64,000 bases of DNA from Palsa-504 sp963756575 (GCA_963756575.1 CAVWOM010000001.1:620001-684000); one strand, 5' to 3'. Shown: positions 26,371 through 37,022, numbered from the stretch's first letter. The notes: a model not told the origin generated them from the letters alone. Program-made: numbers and translations.

Positions 26371-27242
26371 TGGTCCTCCTCCGCCAGCTCGTCGAGTACC
26401 AGCCGCCCGACCCGGGCCGCGCCCAGGTGGCGCAGCGTCCGGGCGTGCAGGCTCGAGCAGCGGACCACCACGTGCTCGTGCCCGTCGGCCTGGGCGACCA
26501 GGCGCAGCAGGTCCCCGCCGCAGCCCGCGGACAGGAAGCACAGCCGGGACAGGTCCACCAGCACCCAGCCGCCGGTGCCGGGCTGGAGCACGGCCCCGAT
26601 CGCGTCGCGGAAACGCTGCCGCGTTAAGAGGTCCCCGTCGCCGATCAGGTGCACCTCGCCGGCGGAATACCGGGCCTGGAGCTCGCCGGGCCGATCGAGC
26701 AGCGCCACCGGGTGGCTGACCCGCATCTCCTCCACCACGGCGGGCGCGAAGCTGCGGCGGTCGTAGCTGCAGATCTCGGCGTACCGCCGGCTGGCGAACA
26801 GGCCGCCCGCGGTCTTCTCGCGCCGCATCACGCTCTCGACGTCCATGCCCAGATCGCGGACCCAGGCCATGTCGATGAAGGTCCGCAGCCCGGCGTACCC
26901 TTCCCAGCCGGCCCGGGCCGTCTCCTCGCGCAGCCTGCTCAGCTGCCGTCGCGCGGTGAACGTGCGGTCCGGGTGGATCAGCGCCCGCATGCTGCTGAAC
27001 ACCAGTTGCCCGCGGTCCCGGGCCTGGTCGGCCCGTCCTCCGCAGGCGGCCAGCCGCTGGTAGGCCTCGTCGTGGCCGACCGCCGGGTCGCCCATGATGA
27101 TGACCTTCTCGCCGCGGCCCAGTCCCCGCTGGGTAAACGCGGCGGGAACCTGCCAGCGGACGTTATCGTCCCCGTAATGCGCGAAGGCGTGATCACCCAG
27201 CCGCATTTGCTCGACGGCGAGGGTGTGCGCGTCGGCCTGCAC
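26367..27242 (-). CDS. MEDS sensor and STAS domain protein
   Basis: A 291-residue protein. Residues about 10-170 match a MEDS domain (HAFAHYGDDNVRWQVPAAF, then GEKVIIMGD, TFIDMAWVRDLGMD), thought to sense small C1-type or other ligands. Residues about 195-285 are a STAS-type anti-anti-sigma domain (GWVLVDLSRLCFLSAGCG, then HARTLRHLGAARVGR). It is coupled to the downstream HATPase gene by a 4-base overlap, giving a sensor/antagonist plus kinase switch. The GTG start is upstream-flanked by a promoter-like repeat at 27264-27284. Confidence 0.8.
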   Translation of the reverse strand: MQADAHTLAVEQMRLGDHAFAHYGDDNVRWQVPAAFTQRGLGRGEKVIIMGDPAVGHDEAYQRLAACGGRADQARDRGQLVFSSMRALIHPDRTFTARRQLSRLREETARAGWEGYAGLRTFIDMAWVRDLGMDVESVMRREKTAGGLFASRRYAEICSYDRRSFAPAVVEEMRVSHPVALLDRPGELQARYSAGEVHLIGDGDLLTRQRFRDAIGAVLQPGTGGWVLVDLSRLCFLSAGCGGDLLRLVAQADGHEHVVVRCSSLHARTLRHLGAARVGRLVLDELAEEDQ

Positions 27243-27263
27243 CAGCCTGCCCCTGTCCTGCTC

Positions 27264-27284
27264 GGTTTACTGAACCGGGTTTAC
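27264..27284 (-). promoter_or_regulatory. GTAAACC direct repeat before the MEDS-STAS operon
   Basis: On the minus strand GTAAACC occurs twice with a 14-base period, 22-42 bases upstream of the GTG at 27242. It may be a promoter or operator. The rest of the 406-base gap (27243-27648) holds no gene; it has two AT-rich patches around TTCGAA near 27478 and 27530. Confidence 0.35.
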
Positions 27285-27648
27285 CTCATCGGGTCGGCCA
27301 GGCCGGAGGGACAGTCCCGGCGACGCGATCTCATAACCCAAAGTTATGTCACGAACACAATACGCGCATCGACGGCCGCTCGCTGCGATTTGAGCTCAGC
27401 AGCCTGCGGTTTTCGGCCAGCGAGGGCCGCGGCCGGGCCTGCGTGCTGGCCGGGCCGGTCGCTTCGGCGCATTATTTCGAAATCACTCACACGAGGCGTG
27501 CAGGCAGCTCGTTCGGCCGATTATTTTCGAATATCTCGGGGAAATTGCCGTGCGTTCACCATCGAAAACGGAGCGCTTGTGCGCGGTCGCCGGGCGAACC
27601 GGCCAATGATGAACATAGGCCTGCTGACCCGGGCCTATCATCTGGTGC

Positions 27649-28927
27649 ATGCGGCCGACGGAAGGCCCGTCGCGGCGGCGGGGCACCCGCGATTCCGGCA
27701 CCGTACCGACTGGCCCGGCGATGACGACCCTGAGGTCGGTCATAGCCCGTCTCGCTTCGGTGGTGCGCTGCGCGGGCATCGTGTACATCGCCGTCCAGGT
27801 GGCCATCTGGCCCTCGTTCTTCACCGCTGACCCCTGGCGGCTGGCCGGGCCCGTCGCGGTCACCGCCTGGGCGGCGGCGGTCGTCGTCCGCCTGCGCCGG
27901 GGCTGGCTCGCCCCGCGGCTTGCCTGCCTGGACTCGGCCGTCTACGTGGCGCTGGCGCTGACGGCCGAGGGATGCGTGCCGCCCCCTGTCCGCGACCATG
28001 CCTACAGCTGGCTCGTCATCGTCATGTCGAGCCAGCTCATCGTGCCGGCCTGGTTCGCGCCGGGCGTCCTGTCGGTGCCGCTGGCACTGGCCTCGCCCGC
28101 CGCCTACCTGATCGGCCTGGGCCGGGTGCCCGGCACCGGCAGCCGGATGATGGTGGCCGCGGCCTTCTTGCTGGTCATGGTCGCGAGCGTGCACAGCTAC
28201 GGCCGCCGCGCGCTCTACCGCCGCGCGGCCGCGGCCGACGCTGCCCTGGCCGAGGCGGACGGCGCCGCCCGTGAGCAGTACGTCGTCTTGTCCAGGAACA
28301 TCGAACGCCGCGAGCACGAGCGGCTGCTGCACGACACGGTGCTCAACACGCTCACCGCGCTGGCCCGAACGGAGCCGCGCCGACGTCACCGAGGCGGTGC
28401 GCCGGTGCCGGCAGGACGTGGCCCTGATCGAGGCCGCCCTCAGCGATCCGGACGCAAGTACCGCGGCCCACGGCGACCTGGTCCGGGGGGTGCGCGGGGT
28501 CGCGGCCGAGATGACCGCCCGGGGCCTCGACGTCCACGTCGAGGTGGCCGGCGGCGTGCCCGCCGTCCCGGCGCCGGTCGTCGTGGCGCTGTCGAACGCT
28601 ACCCGGGAGGCGCTGTCGAACGTGGCCACGCACGCCCGCACCGCCGACGCCTGGGTCGAGATCAGCCGGATCGCGCCGGCCGCCGGGGCGCGGGACCCGG
28701 GGACGGCCGGCGCCGGGGCGCGGGTGACCGTGCTCGACCGGGGGGCCGGGTTCGACCCCGCCCGCGTCGATCAGGCCCGGCTAGGCTTGCGGCGGTCCAT
28801 TACCGAACGGGTGGCCGACTGCGGCGGTCACGCCTCGGTGTGGTCGGCTCCGGGACAGGGCACCGTGGTCCGCATGTCCTGGCCGGCCGGGCCCTCGCGC
28901 GCCGATCAGGGCGGCCCGCCGTGGTGA
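27649..28927 (+). pseudogene. Sensor histidine kinase, frameshifted
   Basis: Two frames combine into a NarX/DesK-like kinase of about 425 residues. The first frame gives five or so membrane segments (residues about 40-190) and the H-box ERLLHDTVLNTL. The second frame gives DVTEAVRRCRQDVALIEAAL, the N-box ALSNATREALSNVATHA and the G-box DRGAGFDP. The frame changes near 28365-28385, just after the H-box. TATCAT at 27636-27641 lies 7 bases before ATG 27649 (leaderless); ATG 27721 is the alternative. It overlaps the next kinase gene by 4 bases. Confidence 0.75.
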
Positions 28928-30077
28928 GCCATCACGAGGTGGTGCGGGACACCACCGAGTCCGGGCTGGCCCGCCTGATCGGCGCGATGGCGGTGTTCTT
29001 GCCCGCCGCCGGGCTGATCCAGACGCTGACCAGCCTGGGAGACTACCGCCAGCCGGCCGTGACGATCGCGGTCTGGGCCGCGCTGCTCGTGTCCGCGGCC
29101 TGGCTGCTGCCGCAGGCGCGCCTGGACGGCCTGGCCCGGCGCGAGGCGGCCGGGGCGATCGGAATCGCGGTGGCCGCGGTGACGGCGATCGGGTGGGAGC
29201 ATCGCCCGCACCGCGGCTCGGGCAGCGTCGACCTCGCCGTGCTGGGCACGGTCTGGCTGCTCGCCCTGATCGTGCTGAGCCAGCCGGCCTGGATCTGGAT
29301 CACCGGCGGCCTCGCCGTCTTCACCGTGCACTCCGTCCTGGTCATCGAGTCGGCCGGGGCGGGGACGACGGGCCTGGCGCAGCTGGAGGCGAGCGGCTAC
29401 GTCCTGGTCACCATCCTGGTCGCCTTCGCGGCCCTGCGGCCCACCCTGGCCATGCACACCCGGATCAGCGCCCGCCGGGCCTCGCTGGCCAGCGGGGTGG
29501 CGGCCGAACGGGCCGCGGCGGCCGCCGTCCTGGCGGACCGCCGGAGCAGCCTGGCCCGGCTCGAGCGCGACGCGCTCCCGCTGCTGCGCGCCATCGCCGA
29601 GGGCCACCTTGACCCGGCCGACGCCGCCGTCCAGGAGCAGTGCGCCCGGCACGCGGCCGCCCTGCGGCATTCCCTGGCCGGCCGGCCACCGGAGGCCGCC
29701 GGCTCGTGGCCGCGCTCGAGCCCGCGCTGCGCACCGCGCAGGCGCGCGGGCTGCTGGTGAACGTCCAGGTGATCGGCGATCCGGGTCTTCCGTCAGCGGA
29801 CGTCGCCCGCGCGGTCCTGGCCGCCGTGGACAGCGTGCTCGGCGCGCTGCCGCCCCATCAGGCCATGCTGACCGTCCTCGCGGCCGGTCAGGAGGCCGAA
29901 CTGTACCTGACCTTCAGCGAGCTGCCGCCGGCCAGCGCCGGGATCACCAGCGCCAGCCTGGCGCGGTTCGGCCGGGACCTGCCCACGGCGGCGGGCTGGC
30001 GCGCCGCCGTGACGCCCTGGGAGGCCGGGCCGGGCTGCGTCGAGATCAGCTGGCGAGTGAGCGGGTGGGCCGGTTGA
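28924..30077 (+). pseudogene. Second sensor-kinase-like protein, degenerate and frameshifted
   Basis: About 384 residues from two frames. Several membrane segments lie at about 15-165. The region expected to hold the H-box reads LARLERDALPLLRAIAEG, with Asp-Ala instead of His-Asp. The C-terminal domain (LVNVQVIGDPGLPSADVA, LPPHQAMLTVLAAGQEAE) lacks recognisable N- and G-boxes. It is therefore probably a non-catalytic partner of the preceding kinase. The frame changes near 29680-29705 within a GC-rich stretch. It overlaps both neighbours by 4 bases, forming a kinase-pseudokinase-regulator operon. Confidence 0.65.
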
Positions 30078-30721
30078 CCGAAGCCATCGCCATCGCGGCC
30101 GTGGACGACCATCCCATCATCTTGGACAGCGTGGCCAGCTGGGTCCGCGCGGCCGGGGACGACATCCGGCTGACCGGCACCGCCGCGACCGTGGCGGCGC
30201 TGCTGGCCGGGCCCGGCCGCCACGCCCGCGTCGTCCTGCTCGATCTCGATCTCGGCGACGGGACCACCGTCGAGGAGAACGTGGCCGCCATCGGGGCGGC
30301 GGGCCCGGCGGTCCTGGTCCTGTCGGCCTCCGACCGGCCGGGCCCGGTCCGGGCCGCGATGCGGGCCGGCGCGCTCGGCTACGTCCTGAAGAACGAGCCG
30401 ACCAGCCAGATCCGGGCCGCGATCATGGAGGTCGCCGCGGGCCGGGACTGGATATCTCCCCGCCTCGCCTACATCTTCGCCACCGACGACGCGCCGGACC
30501 GCCCCGCTCTCAGCGAACAAGAGCGGCGCGCCCTTCAGCTGTACGCCACCGGAATGCCGCTAAAGTCCGTGGCCAGGAAGATGGCGATCAGCGACGAGAC
30601 CGCGAAGCAGTACCTGCAGCGGACCCGGCAAAAGTATGCGAGATCAGGACGGGAGGCGCGAACGAAATTGGAGCTGTATCATCGTGCCGTCGAGGACGGG
30701 CACATCCCTCCGTCTCCCTAA
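30074..30721 (+). CDS. NarL/FixJ-family response regulator
   Basis: About 215 residues. The receiver domain has acidic DD in AAVDDHPIIL, phospho-acceptor Asp in VVLLDLDLGDG and Lys in GYVLKNEPT. The LuxR-type helix-turn-helix is at the end (LSEQERRALQLYATGMPLKS, then MAISDETAKQYLQRTRQKYA). It is the output partner of the two upstream kinase genes. Start is TTG 30074 (overlapping the TGA of the kinase) or GTG 30065. Confidence 0.85.
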   Translation: MTEAIAIAAVDDHPIILDSVASWVRAAGDDIRLTGTAATVAALLAGPGRHARVVLLDLDLGDGTTVEENVAAIGAAGPAVLVLSASDRPGPVRAAMRAGALGYVLKNEPTSQIRAAIMEVAAGRDWISPRLAYIFATDDAPDRPALSEQERRALQLYATGMPLKSVARKMAISDETAKQYLQRTRQKYARSGREARTKLELYHRAVEDGHIPPSP

Positions 30722-30820
30722 GGTCGCTATTCCCCCCCTACGCGGCCCCGGGGAGTCCGGATGTACCCGTCCTCGGCTTTTCTCGTTACGCCGTTAATTT
30801 ACATTTCCACTACCGGCGTG

Positions 30821-30846
30821 TCACGACCCCCATTCTGGGGTCATGA
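30821..30846 (+). terminator. Hairpin terminator after the response regulator
   Basis: TCACGACCCC and GGGGTCATGA pair with one mismatch around loop CATTCT, then CTTTATGG follows. It is 100 bases past the response regulator stop and likely ends the kinase-regulator transcript. Confidence 0.55.
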
Positions 30847-30886
30847 CTTTATGGATCCACCCGGCTCCCCAGCGTAATCAAACGTC

Positions 30887-30953
30887 ATCCGGGCGGCCGT
30901 CCGCATGACCGTCCGGGCGGCCGTCCGCATGACCGTCGAGATGGCCGTCCGGA
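30887..30953. repeat. Tandem 24-base repeat, about 2.7 copies
   Basis: The unit TGACCGTCCGGGCGGCCGTC plus CGCA is complete at 30906-30929. It is preceded by a partial copy (from 30887) and followed by a diverged copy (30930-30953). It lies in an intergenic stretch without a supported gene. Confidence 0.6.
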
Positions 30954-30955
30954 CG

Positions 30956-31015
30956 CAAGTGAAACCGGACTTTCACCGCGTTCGGACGCACTCGAACCCG
31001 GGTTTCATGCCGTCC
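30956..31015 (-). repeat. Dispersed intergenic repeat, copy 1
   Basis: Read on the minus strand this 60-base stretch aligns without gaps to 38013-38072, at roughly three quarters identity over 50 bases. Shared blocks are ATGAAACCC, GCGT, AACGCG, AAGTCC and GTTTCA. Its outer GTTTCA/TGAAAC ends are inverted, so it could fold. Confidence 0.5.
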
Positions 31016-31016
31016 T

Positions 31017-31050
31017 GACCGCTCCGCTCGCGGCCGCGAGCGGAGCGGTC
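31017..31050. repeat. Perfect 34-base palindrome
   Basis: GACCGCTCCGCTCGCGG is followed directly by its exact reverse complement, giving a 17-bp arm with no loop. It could act as a bidirectional terminator, cruciform or protein-binding site. It immediately follows the dispersed repeat. Confidence 0.7.
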
Positions 31051-31623
31051 GCGCGTGCGGCCCGCTTGCGGTGACGGCTTTCTCCCGGTCCGGCGCCGTA
31101 ATATGCCGTGACCGCCGGTGCCGATTTCCTGTGGCCGCTGCTTTCCTGGGGCGCTGCCGCTCGCGGGCTGGTTAATCGCGAGCCCGGCGGCGCGATCCAT
31201 TTTCCCGGCGCCGGGTGTGTGCTCAGCGTGAAGTCTACGTCGCGGTAACCTCGATCATTACCGTGTGGCGCCTCTGGCCGGGCCGGCGTTATCGTGACCC
31301 GCCGCTACCGGTGTTAAGGCGAGAGAGGTTCAGATAGCCATTTACCGGCCCTGGTCATTCGAAGAATATCCCAGGTCAGATGGCGCATCGGTCACTCGTT
31401 CGGTATATGACTTTCGTCTTGGTTCCCTGCGGCCAGGGTGACGCGGGCCGCAAGATGCCCGGTTCCGGACCCTTAAATCTGGCCATCGGGAAATATGCTA
31501 TTCACTACTATGGCAAGGTCGCCCCTGTATCGGATTACCGGGTTTCGCGAATAAGGGGGTCGGGTATCCGCCGTCCGGCAGTGATCAAAGGGTCGGCGGT
31601 AATCCTGGGTCCTCACCGGAAAT
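31051..31623. other. Intergenic stretch without a supported gene
   Basis: About 570 bases between the palindrome and the next minus-strand gene. Base composition is more mixed, with AT-rich patches near 31345-31370 and 31480-31515. An open frame at 31380-31763 has codon use unlike the neighbours and overlaps the better-supported minus-strand gene, so I do not call it. No RNA gene was recognised. Confidence 0.5.
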
Positions 31624-31908
31624 CTATCGAAGTCGGGTTATGCCCGGATTCGGCCCGTGACCCGCGGTCGTGGTTTCGGCCTCCGAGGCTTCGGCTTCAC
31701 CTTGGGTCGTGGCGGGCCGTCCACCGTCCAGACGGACGTGGCCGTGCCCCCAGTCGTAGCTGAGCCGGGCGGTGGCGGTCAGCGACGCGCCGGACCCGCG
31801 GCCGGCGGTGACGTCCTCCGGCTCGAGCTCGCGCTTCCTGATCAGATAGGCGACGGCCGCGCTGATCGCCCCCGCTCCCACGACGATCCAGGTCTCCGAC
31901 CCCAGCAA
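31624..31908 (-). CDS. Small single-pass membrane protein of unknown function
   Basis: A 94-residue frame with one membrane segment (TWIVVGAGAISAAVAYLI, residues 6-23), followed by a charged, Thr/Glu/Ala-rich cytoplasmic tail. Third codon positions are strongly G/C, as in real genes here. A stop codon lies 4 codons upstream and TTG 31908 is the only start that keeps the membrane segment; the ribosome site (GGAAG) is weak. Family unknown. Confidence 0.5.
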   Translation of the reverse strand: MLGSETWIVVGAGAISAAVAYLIRKRELEPEDVTAGRGSGASLTATARLSYDWGHGHVRLDGGRPATTQGEAEASEAETTTAGHGPNPGITRLR

Positions 31909-32102
31909 GGCCGCTTCCGTCTAGTCGGATTGCGCGTGAGGACGACTCGTTGTACCTGTCCAGTTGTACTGAGCATGAATCTGCCAGCTTCTGGGAAGCG
32001 TTCGGCGTAACGCGATCGTGGACCGATTGACTGAAAGGATTAAGGCCGTCCGTTCGGAGCTCGTGATACCGTGGCTGTTCGGTACGTCTGGGTGAGGACC
32101 GC

Positions 32103-34403
32103 ATGACAGGTGGCTTAATCCGGCCGGTTCCCGGTGAGCTGCCGGGCGAGGTCACCGGGTTCGTCGGCCGCCGGCGGGAGCTGGCGGTGCTGGACGGGCT
32201 GCTGGGCACGGCCCGGCTGGTGACCGTGACCGGCCCGGGCGGCGTGGGCAAGACGCGCGTCGCGCTGCGGGCCGCCGCCCGCGCCCGCGGCCGGTTCGCC
32301 GATGGCGCGTTCCTGGCCGAGCTGGGCGGCCTGCGCGATCCTGGCTTGCTGCCGCACACCGTGGCGAGCGGCCTCGGGCTGCCGGAGCAGGACGCCCGGG
32401 CCCAGGCCGATGCGATCGTGGATTACCTGCAGGACCGTCAGCTCCTGCTCATCCTCGATTCCTGTGAGCACCTGATCGGCGCCTGCGCCGACCTGGCCGG
32501 CCTGCTGCTGCGGTACGCGGCCCGGGTGACCGTGCTGGCCACCAGCCGGCAGCCGATGAACGTGCCGGGTGAGCACTGTTACCCGGTGCCGCCGCTGCCC
32601 GTCCCCGCGCTGGAGGCCGGCGGGAGCGGACGCGGGGACGCGGTGGAGCTGTTCGCCCAGCGGGCCGCGGCGGCCTCGCCCGGCTTCGCCGTCACCGCCG
32701 GCAACCGGGACGACGTCATCCGGCTGTGCCGGCGCCTGGACGGCATGCCGCTGGCCATCGAGCTCGCCGCCGTGCAGCTGCGCAGCCTCACGCTCGGCCA
32801 GCTGGGCGGCCGCCTGGAGCACCGCCTCGGCCCGCTCACCGGCGACCGCCGGGCGGTGCCGCCGCACCAGCAGACGCTGCGCGCTACCACCCAGTGGAGC
32901 TACGACCTCTGCTCTGGAGCGGAGCAGCGGCTGTGGGCGCGGCTGTCGGTGTTCGCCGGGTCGTTCGACATCCCGGCCGCCGAGGCGGTCTGCGCCTACG
33001 GGCCGCTGGCCGCCGAGGACGTCCTGCCCACCCTGATCGGCCTGGTGGACAAGTCGGTGGTGCTGCGCTCGGAGGAGGACGGCACGCGCTACTGGCTGCT
33101 CGATACGATCCGCGAGTTCGGGGCCGGCCGGTGCGACGGCGAGGAGGCCGACGCCGCCCGGGACCGGCACATCGCCTACTTCCGCGCCCTGGCCGGCGAC
33201 TTCGGCGCCCACGCCAAGGACGACGACCAGCTCCCGCGCTACCGGCGGCTGCGCCGCGAGCATCCCGACCTGCGGGCGGCCCTCGGCTACGCCCTCAGCC
33301 GGCCCGGCCGGGAGCGGGAAGCGGCCCGCCTGGCGGCCGACCTGCGCGCCTACTGGGAGATCTCCGGCCTGCTGCGCGAAGGCATCTACTGGCTGACCAA
33401 GCTCCTGGCGCGGTTCGAGGCCCCGTCCGCCGAACGGGCCTGGCTGCTGCTGACCCGGGGCGTGCTCGCCACGTTGCAAGGCGACCTCGCCCCGGCCGTC
33501 GCGGACCTGGAGCTGAGCGTCTCCCTGGCGCAGGAGCACGGCGAGACCCGCGCCTGCGCCCTCGGCCACGCCTATCTATGCCTGGCGTTCACCTTCGCCG
33601 GGCGCCACGCCGAGGCGGCGGCGTCCGGGGCGGTGGCCGCGGAACGGCTGGACGCGCTCGGCCACTTCGCCGGCCTGGTGTCGCTGGACATCCACCTGGG
33701 CTACCTGCACCTGCTGAGCGGCGAGTTCGACCTCGCCATCGAGCGGTGCGATCGGGGCCTGGACCGCCTGGGGGCGAGCCAGGAGCGCTGGGCGCGCGGC
33801 TACCTGCTGGTCATCAAGGCCATGGCCCTGTTCTTCACCGGACAGGACGAGGCGAGCGCGGCCGCCGCTCGCAGCGCCCTGGCCAAGAAGCACGAGCTGG
33901 GCGATACCGTCGGCACGGCCTACTGCCTGGAAGCCCTGGGCATGCTCGCCGTCCGGCAGCAGCGCGCCGAGCGCACGGCGTGGCTGTTCGGCGCGGCCGA
34001 GGTCCTGTGGGACATGGCCGGCACCCGCCTCGGCGGGACGGCCATCATGGAGGAGCTGCACCAGCAGGCGGTCAAGGCCGCCCAGGACGCGCTGGGGGAA
34101 GGCCGCTACGCCGCGCTCTTCCGCGGCGGGGCGGCCCAGCCGCTCGACCGCACCGTCGGGCTCGCCGTCGCCGATGACGACGAGCTGCCGGCCGCGCCGG
34201 ACCTGCCCGGCCCGCTGACCGAACGGGAACGGGAGATAGCGGTCCTGGTCGCCGAGGGGATGTCCAACCGGGACATCGCCCGGCAGCTCGCCATCGCCAA
34301 GCGCACGGTCGACGCGCATCTCGGGCACATCTTCGCCAAGCTCGGCATCTCCTCCCGGGTCCGGCTCGCCACCTGGCTGGACCCGGACCGCGGCCCCGGC
34401 TAG
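32103..34403 (+). CDS. ATPase-LuxR type transcriptional regulator
   Basis: A 766-residue regulator. NTPase domain first: GFVGRRRELAVLDGLL, Walker A GPGGVGKTRVAL (about 43-54), Walker B LLLILDSCEHL (about 116), and ATSRQPMNVPGE. Then a winged-helix-like part with AAVQLRSLTLGQLGGRLEHR and QQTLRATTQWSYDL, helical TPR-like repeats (about 430-640), and a C-terminal LuxR helix-turn-helix (LTEREREIAVLVAEGMSNRD, then KRTVDAHLGHIFAKLG). It is an STAND-type activator; the inducer is unknown. GAGGA lies just before the ATG. The amino acid permease gene is convergent immediately downstream. Confidence 0.9.
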   Translation: MTGGLIRPVPGELPGEVTGFVGRRRELAVLDGLLGTARLVTVTGPGGVGKTRVALRAAARARGRFADGAFLAELGGLRDPGLLPHTVASGLGLPEQDARAQADAIVDYLQDRQLLLILDSCEHLIGACADLAGLLLRYAARVTVLATSRQPMNVPGEHCYPVPPLPVPALEAGGSGRGDAVELFAQRAAAASPGFAVTAGNRDDVIRLCRRLDGMPLAIELAAVQLRSLTLGQLGGRLEHRLGPLTGDRRAVPPHQQTLRATTQWSYDLCSGAEQRLWARLSVFAGSFDIPAAEAVCAYGPLAAEDVLPTLIGLVDKSVVLRSEEDGTRYWLLDTIREFGAGRCDGEEADAARDRHIAYFRALAGDFGAHAKDDDQLPRYRRLRREHPDLRAALGYALSRPGREREAARLAADLRAYWEISGLLREGIYWLTKLLARFEAPSAERAWLLLTRGVLATLQGDLAPAVADLELSVSLAQEHGETRACALGHAYLCLAFTFAGRHAEAAASGAVAAERLDALGHFAGLVSLDIHLGYLHLLSGEFDLAIERCDRGLDRLGASQERWARGYLLVIKAMALFFTGQDEASAAAARSALAKKHELGDTVGTAYCLEALGMLAVRQQRAERTAWLFGAAEVLWDMAGTRLGGTAIMEELHQQAVKAAQDALGEGRYAALFRGGAAQPLDRTVGLAVADDDELPAAPDLPGPLTEREREIAVLVAEGMSNRDIARQLAIAKRTVDAHLGHIFAKLGISSRVRLATWLDPDRGPG

Positions 34404-34411
34404 CCCGCGGG

Positions 34412-35926
34412 TTACATCTCCTCCGCGCCCACCCGGGCCGCCAGCTCCCGGGTCCGCTTGCCGCGCCACCAGAAGAACACCCCGATGGCCACGAAGCAGA
34501 GCACGGGGAGCAGCTCGGTCCACAGGTAGGTGATCCGCTCCCCGGCCCCCCAGCCGTCCGGCCGGAAGTCGTCGCCGAACCAGTGGTCGCCGGCCCCGGG
34601 GGCGATGAGCTGGACGCTGGCGATGGCCACCAGGACCATCAGCACGACCGTCAGCGGCCGGGCGAACGGCATCTTGAACGGCCGGGGCGTGTCCGGGTGG
34701 CTGCGGCGCAGCTTCCACAGCGCCGGGTAGATGAGCAGGTAGCTGATCAGCGTGGTCGAGATGGTCACGCCCAGCACGGCGTCGAAGTACTTGGCCGCGT
34801 TGCCGTTGGTGATCTGCTGGGCCAGGATGACGACAATGGTGGCCACCACGCCGCTGAACACGTTGACCCGCACCGGCGTGCCGAACCGGGCGTTGATCAC
34901 GCCCAGCGTGCGCGGCCCGGCCCCGTCGTAGCAGGATACGGCCAGGGCCCGGTCCGAGCCCATGATCCAGGTCGCGCCCGAGGTGATCAGGCAGATGATG
35001 AACAGCAGGGCGCAGGCGTCGCCGAGGACGAGCCCGGCCCCGGACAAGGTGGCCGCGCCGCCGGCGCCGACGTGGCCGCCGTACACGGTGAAGACCGTCT
35101 GGATGGCGCTGATGAACCCGCTGAAGTTGGTGATCGCGCTGGTGGGCAGCACGAGCAGGATGCCCAGCACCGGGACCGCGTAGAGCACCACGCTGGCCAC
35201 GCCCGAGCGCATGATGGCGAACGGCACGTCGCGCTGCGGGTTGGTCATCTCCTCGCCCGCGCTGTTCGGCAGCTCGAAGCCGACGAAGTTGAACAGGAGC
35301 ACGCCGACCAGGGCCACGAAGCCGCCGGCCGACGGCGAGTAGCTGCCCGCGCCGTGCCAGCCGTGCTTGGTCGCGTAGATGATGACCGAGAGGGTGAACA
35401 GGCCGAGCAGCAGGAACCGGGCGTAGGCGCCGGCCGTCGGCAGCCACTTGCCCACGCTGAACGAGGTGATCGCGGCGACGATCGAGGTCCAGATGAACAC
35501 CAGCGCCACGATGTACCAGACCACCGTCGGCAGCGGGTTGCCGTTGTTGAAGAACACCTGGATGGCGCCGATGCAGCTGATGGCGAGCGTGCCGCCGATC
35601 CAGACCGGGTTGGTGATCCAGTACAGGAAGTTGTTCACCGCCCCGGCCAGGTGCCCGAAGGCCAGCCGGGTCCAGTAGTAGGGCCCGCCTTCCTGCGGGA
35701 AGGCCGCGCCGAGCTCGGCGAACAGCAGCGCCTGGGGGACGAAGAAGACGACCGCGAAGACCATCATCCAGGTGAAGGCCTCACCGCCGCTTGACGCCAC
35801 CGAGGCGATCGTGTCCACGCCGACGATGGTGCAGATGAGGAAGAACAGGATGTCGTAGCGGCCGAAGTGCTTCTGCAGCTTCTGCCGTTCGACATCGGCG
35901 ACGGTCAGGTCGTCCAGGGTTGTCAT
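34412..35926 (-). CDS. APC-superfamily amino acid permease
   Basis: A 504-residue transporter with about 12-14 hydrophobic segments. The first helix carries the unwound motif FFLICTIVGVDTIASVASSG, and PQEGGPYYWTRLAFG and GFELPNSAGEEMTNPQRDVP are typical APC signatures. It moves amino acids or amines by proton coupling or exchange; the substrate cannot be read from sequence. Separated by 8 bases from the convergent LuxR regulator. No metabolic partner gene adjoins it. Confidence 0.88.
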   Translation of the reverse strand: MTTLDDLTVADVERQKLQKHFGRYDILFFLICTIVGVDTIASVASSGGEAFTWMMVFAVVFFVPQALLFAELGAAFPQEGGPYYWTRLAFGHLAGAVNNFLYWITNPVWIGGTLAISCIGAIQVFFNNGNPLPTVVWYIVALVFIWTSIVAAITSFSVGKWLPTAGAYARFLLLGLFTLSVIIYATKHGWHGAGSYSPSAGGFVALVGVLLFNFVGFELPNSAGEEMTNPQRDVPFAIMRSGVASVVLYAVPVLGILLVLPTSAITNFSGFISAIQTVFTVYGGHVGAGGAATLSGAGLVLGDACALLFIICLITSGATWIMGSDRALAVSCYDGAGPRTLGVINARFGTPVRVNVFSGVVATIVVILAQQITNGNAAKYFDAVLGVTISTTLISYLLIYPALWKLRRSHPDTPRPFKMPFARPLTVVLMVLVAIASVQLIAPGAGDHWFGDDFRPDGWGAGERITYLWTELLPVLCFVAIGVFFWWRGKRTRELAARVGAEEM

Positions 35927-36103
35927 CGAGATGTGCTCCTCGCGGGGTCATCAGCAGGCCTCATCCTCGCCGGGGGCGATTTCGAGCCTGTTAACGATTT
36001 ATGACATCGCGGATCATGTGGCGCAAGTGGGAAATGCGAGAAATCGAGCCCCGGCCGTCCGCTTGACCGGCCTGCGGGAAGCGGCCTGGAGGCGTCGGCC
36101 ACA

Positions 36104-37012
<909 letters not shown>

Positions 37013-37022
37013 CCGGTCAGCC

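Noticed and set aside
31380..31763. Open frame of 127 codons in the intergenic stretch
   Set aside because: Mixed third-position composition, no ribosome site and overlap with a better-supported minus-strand gene.
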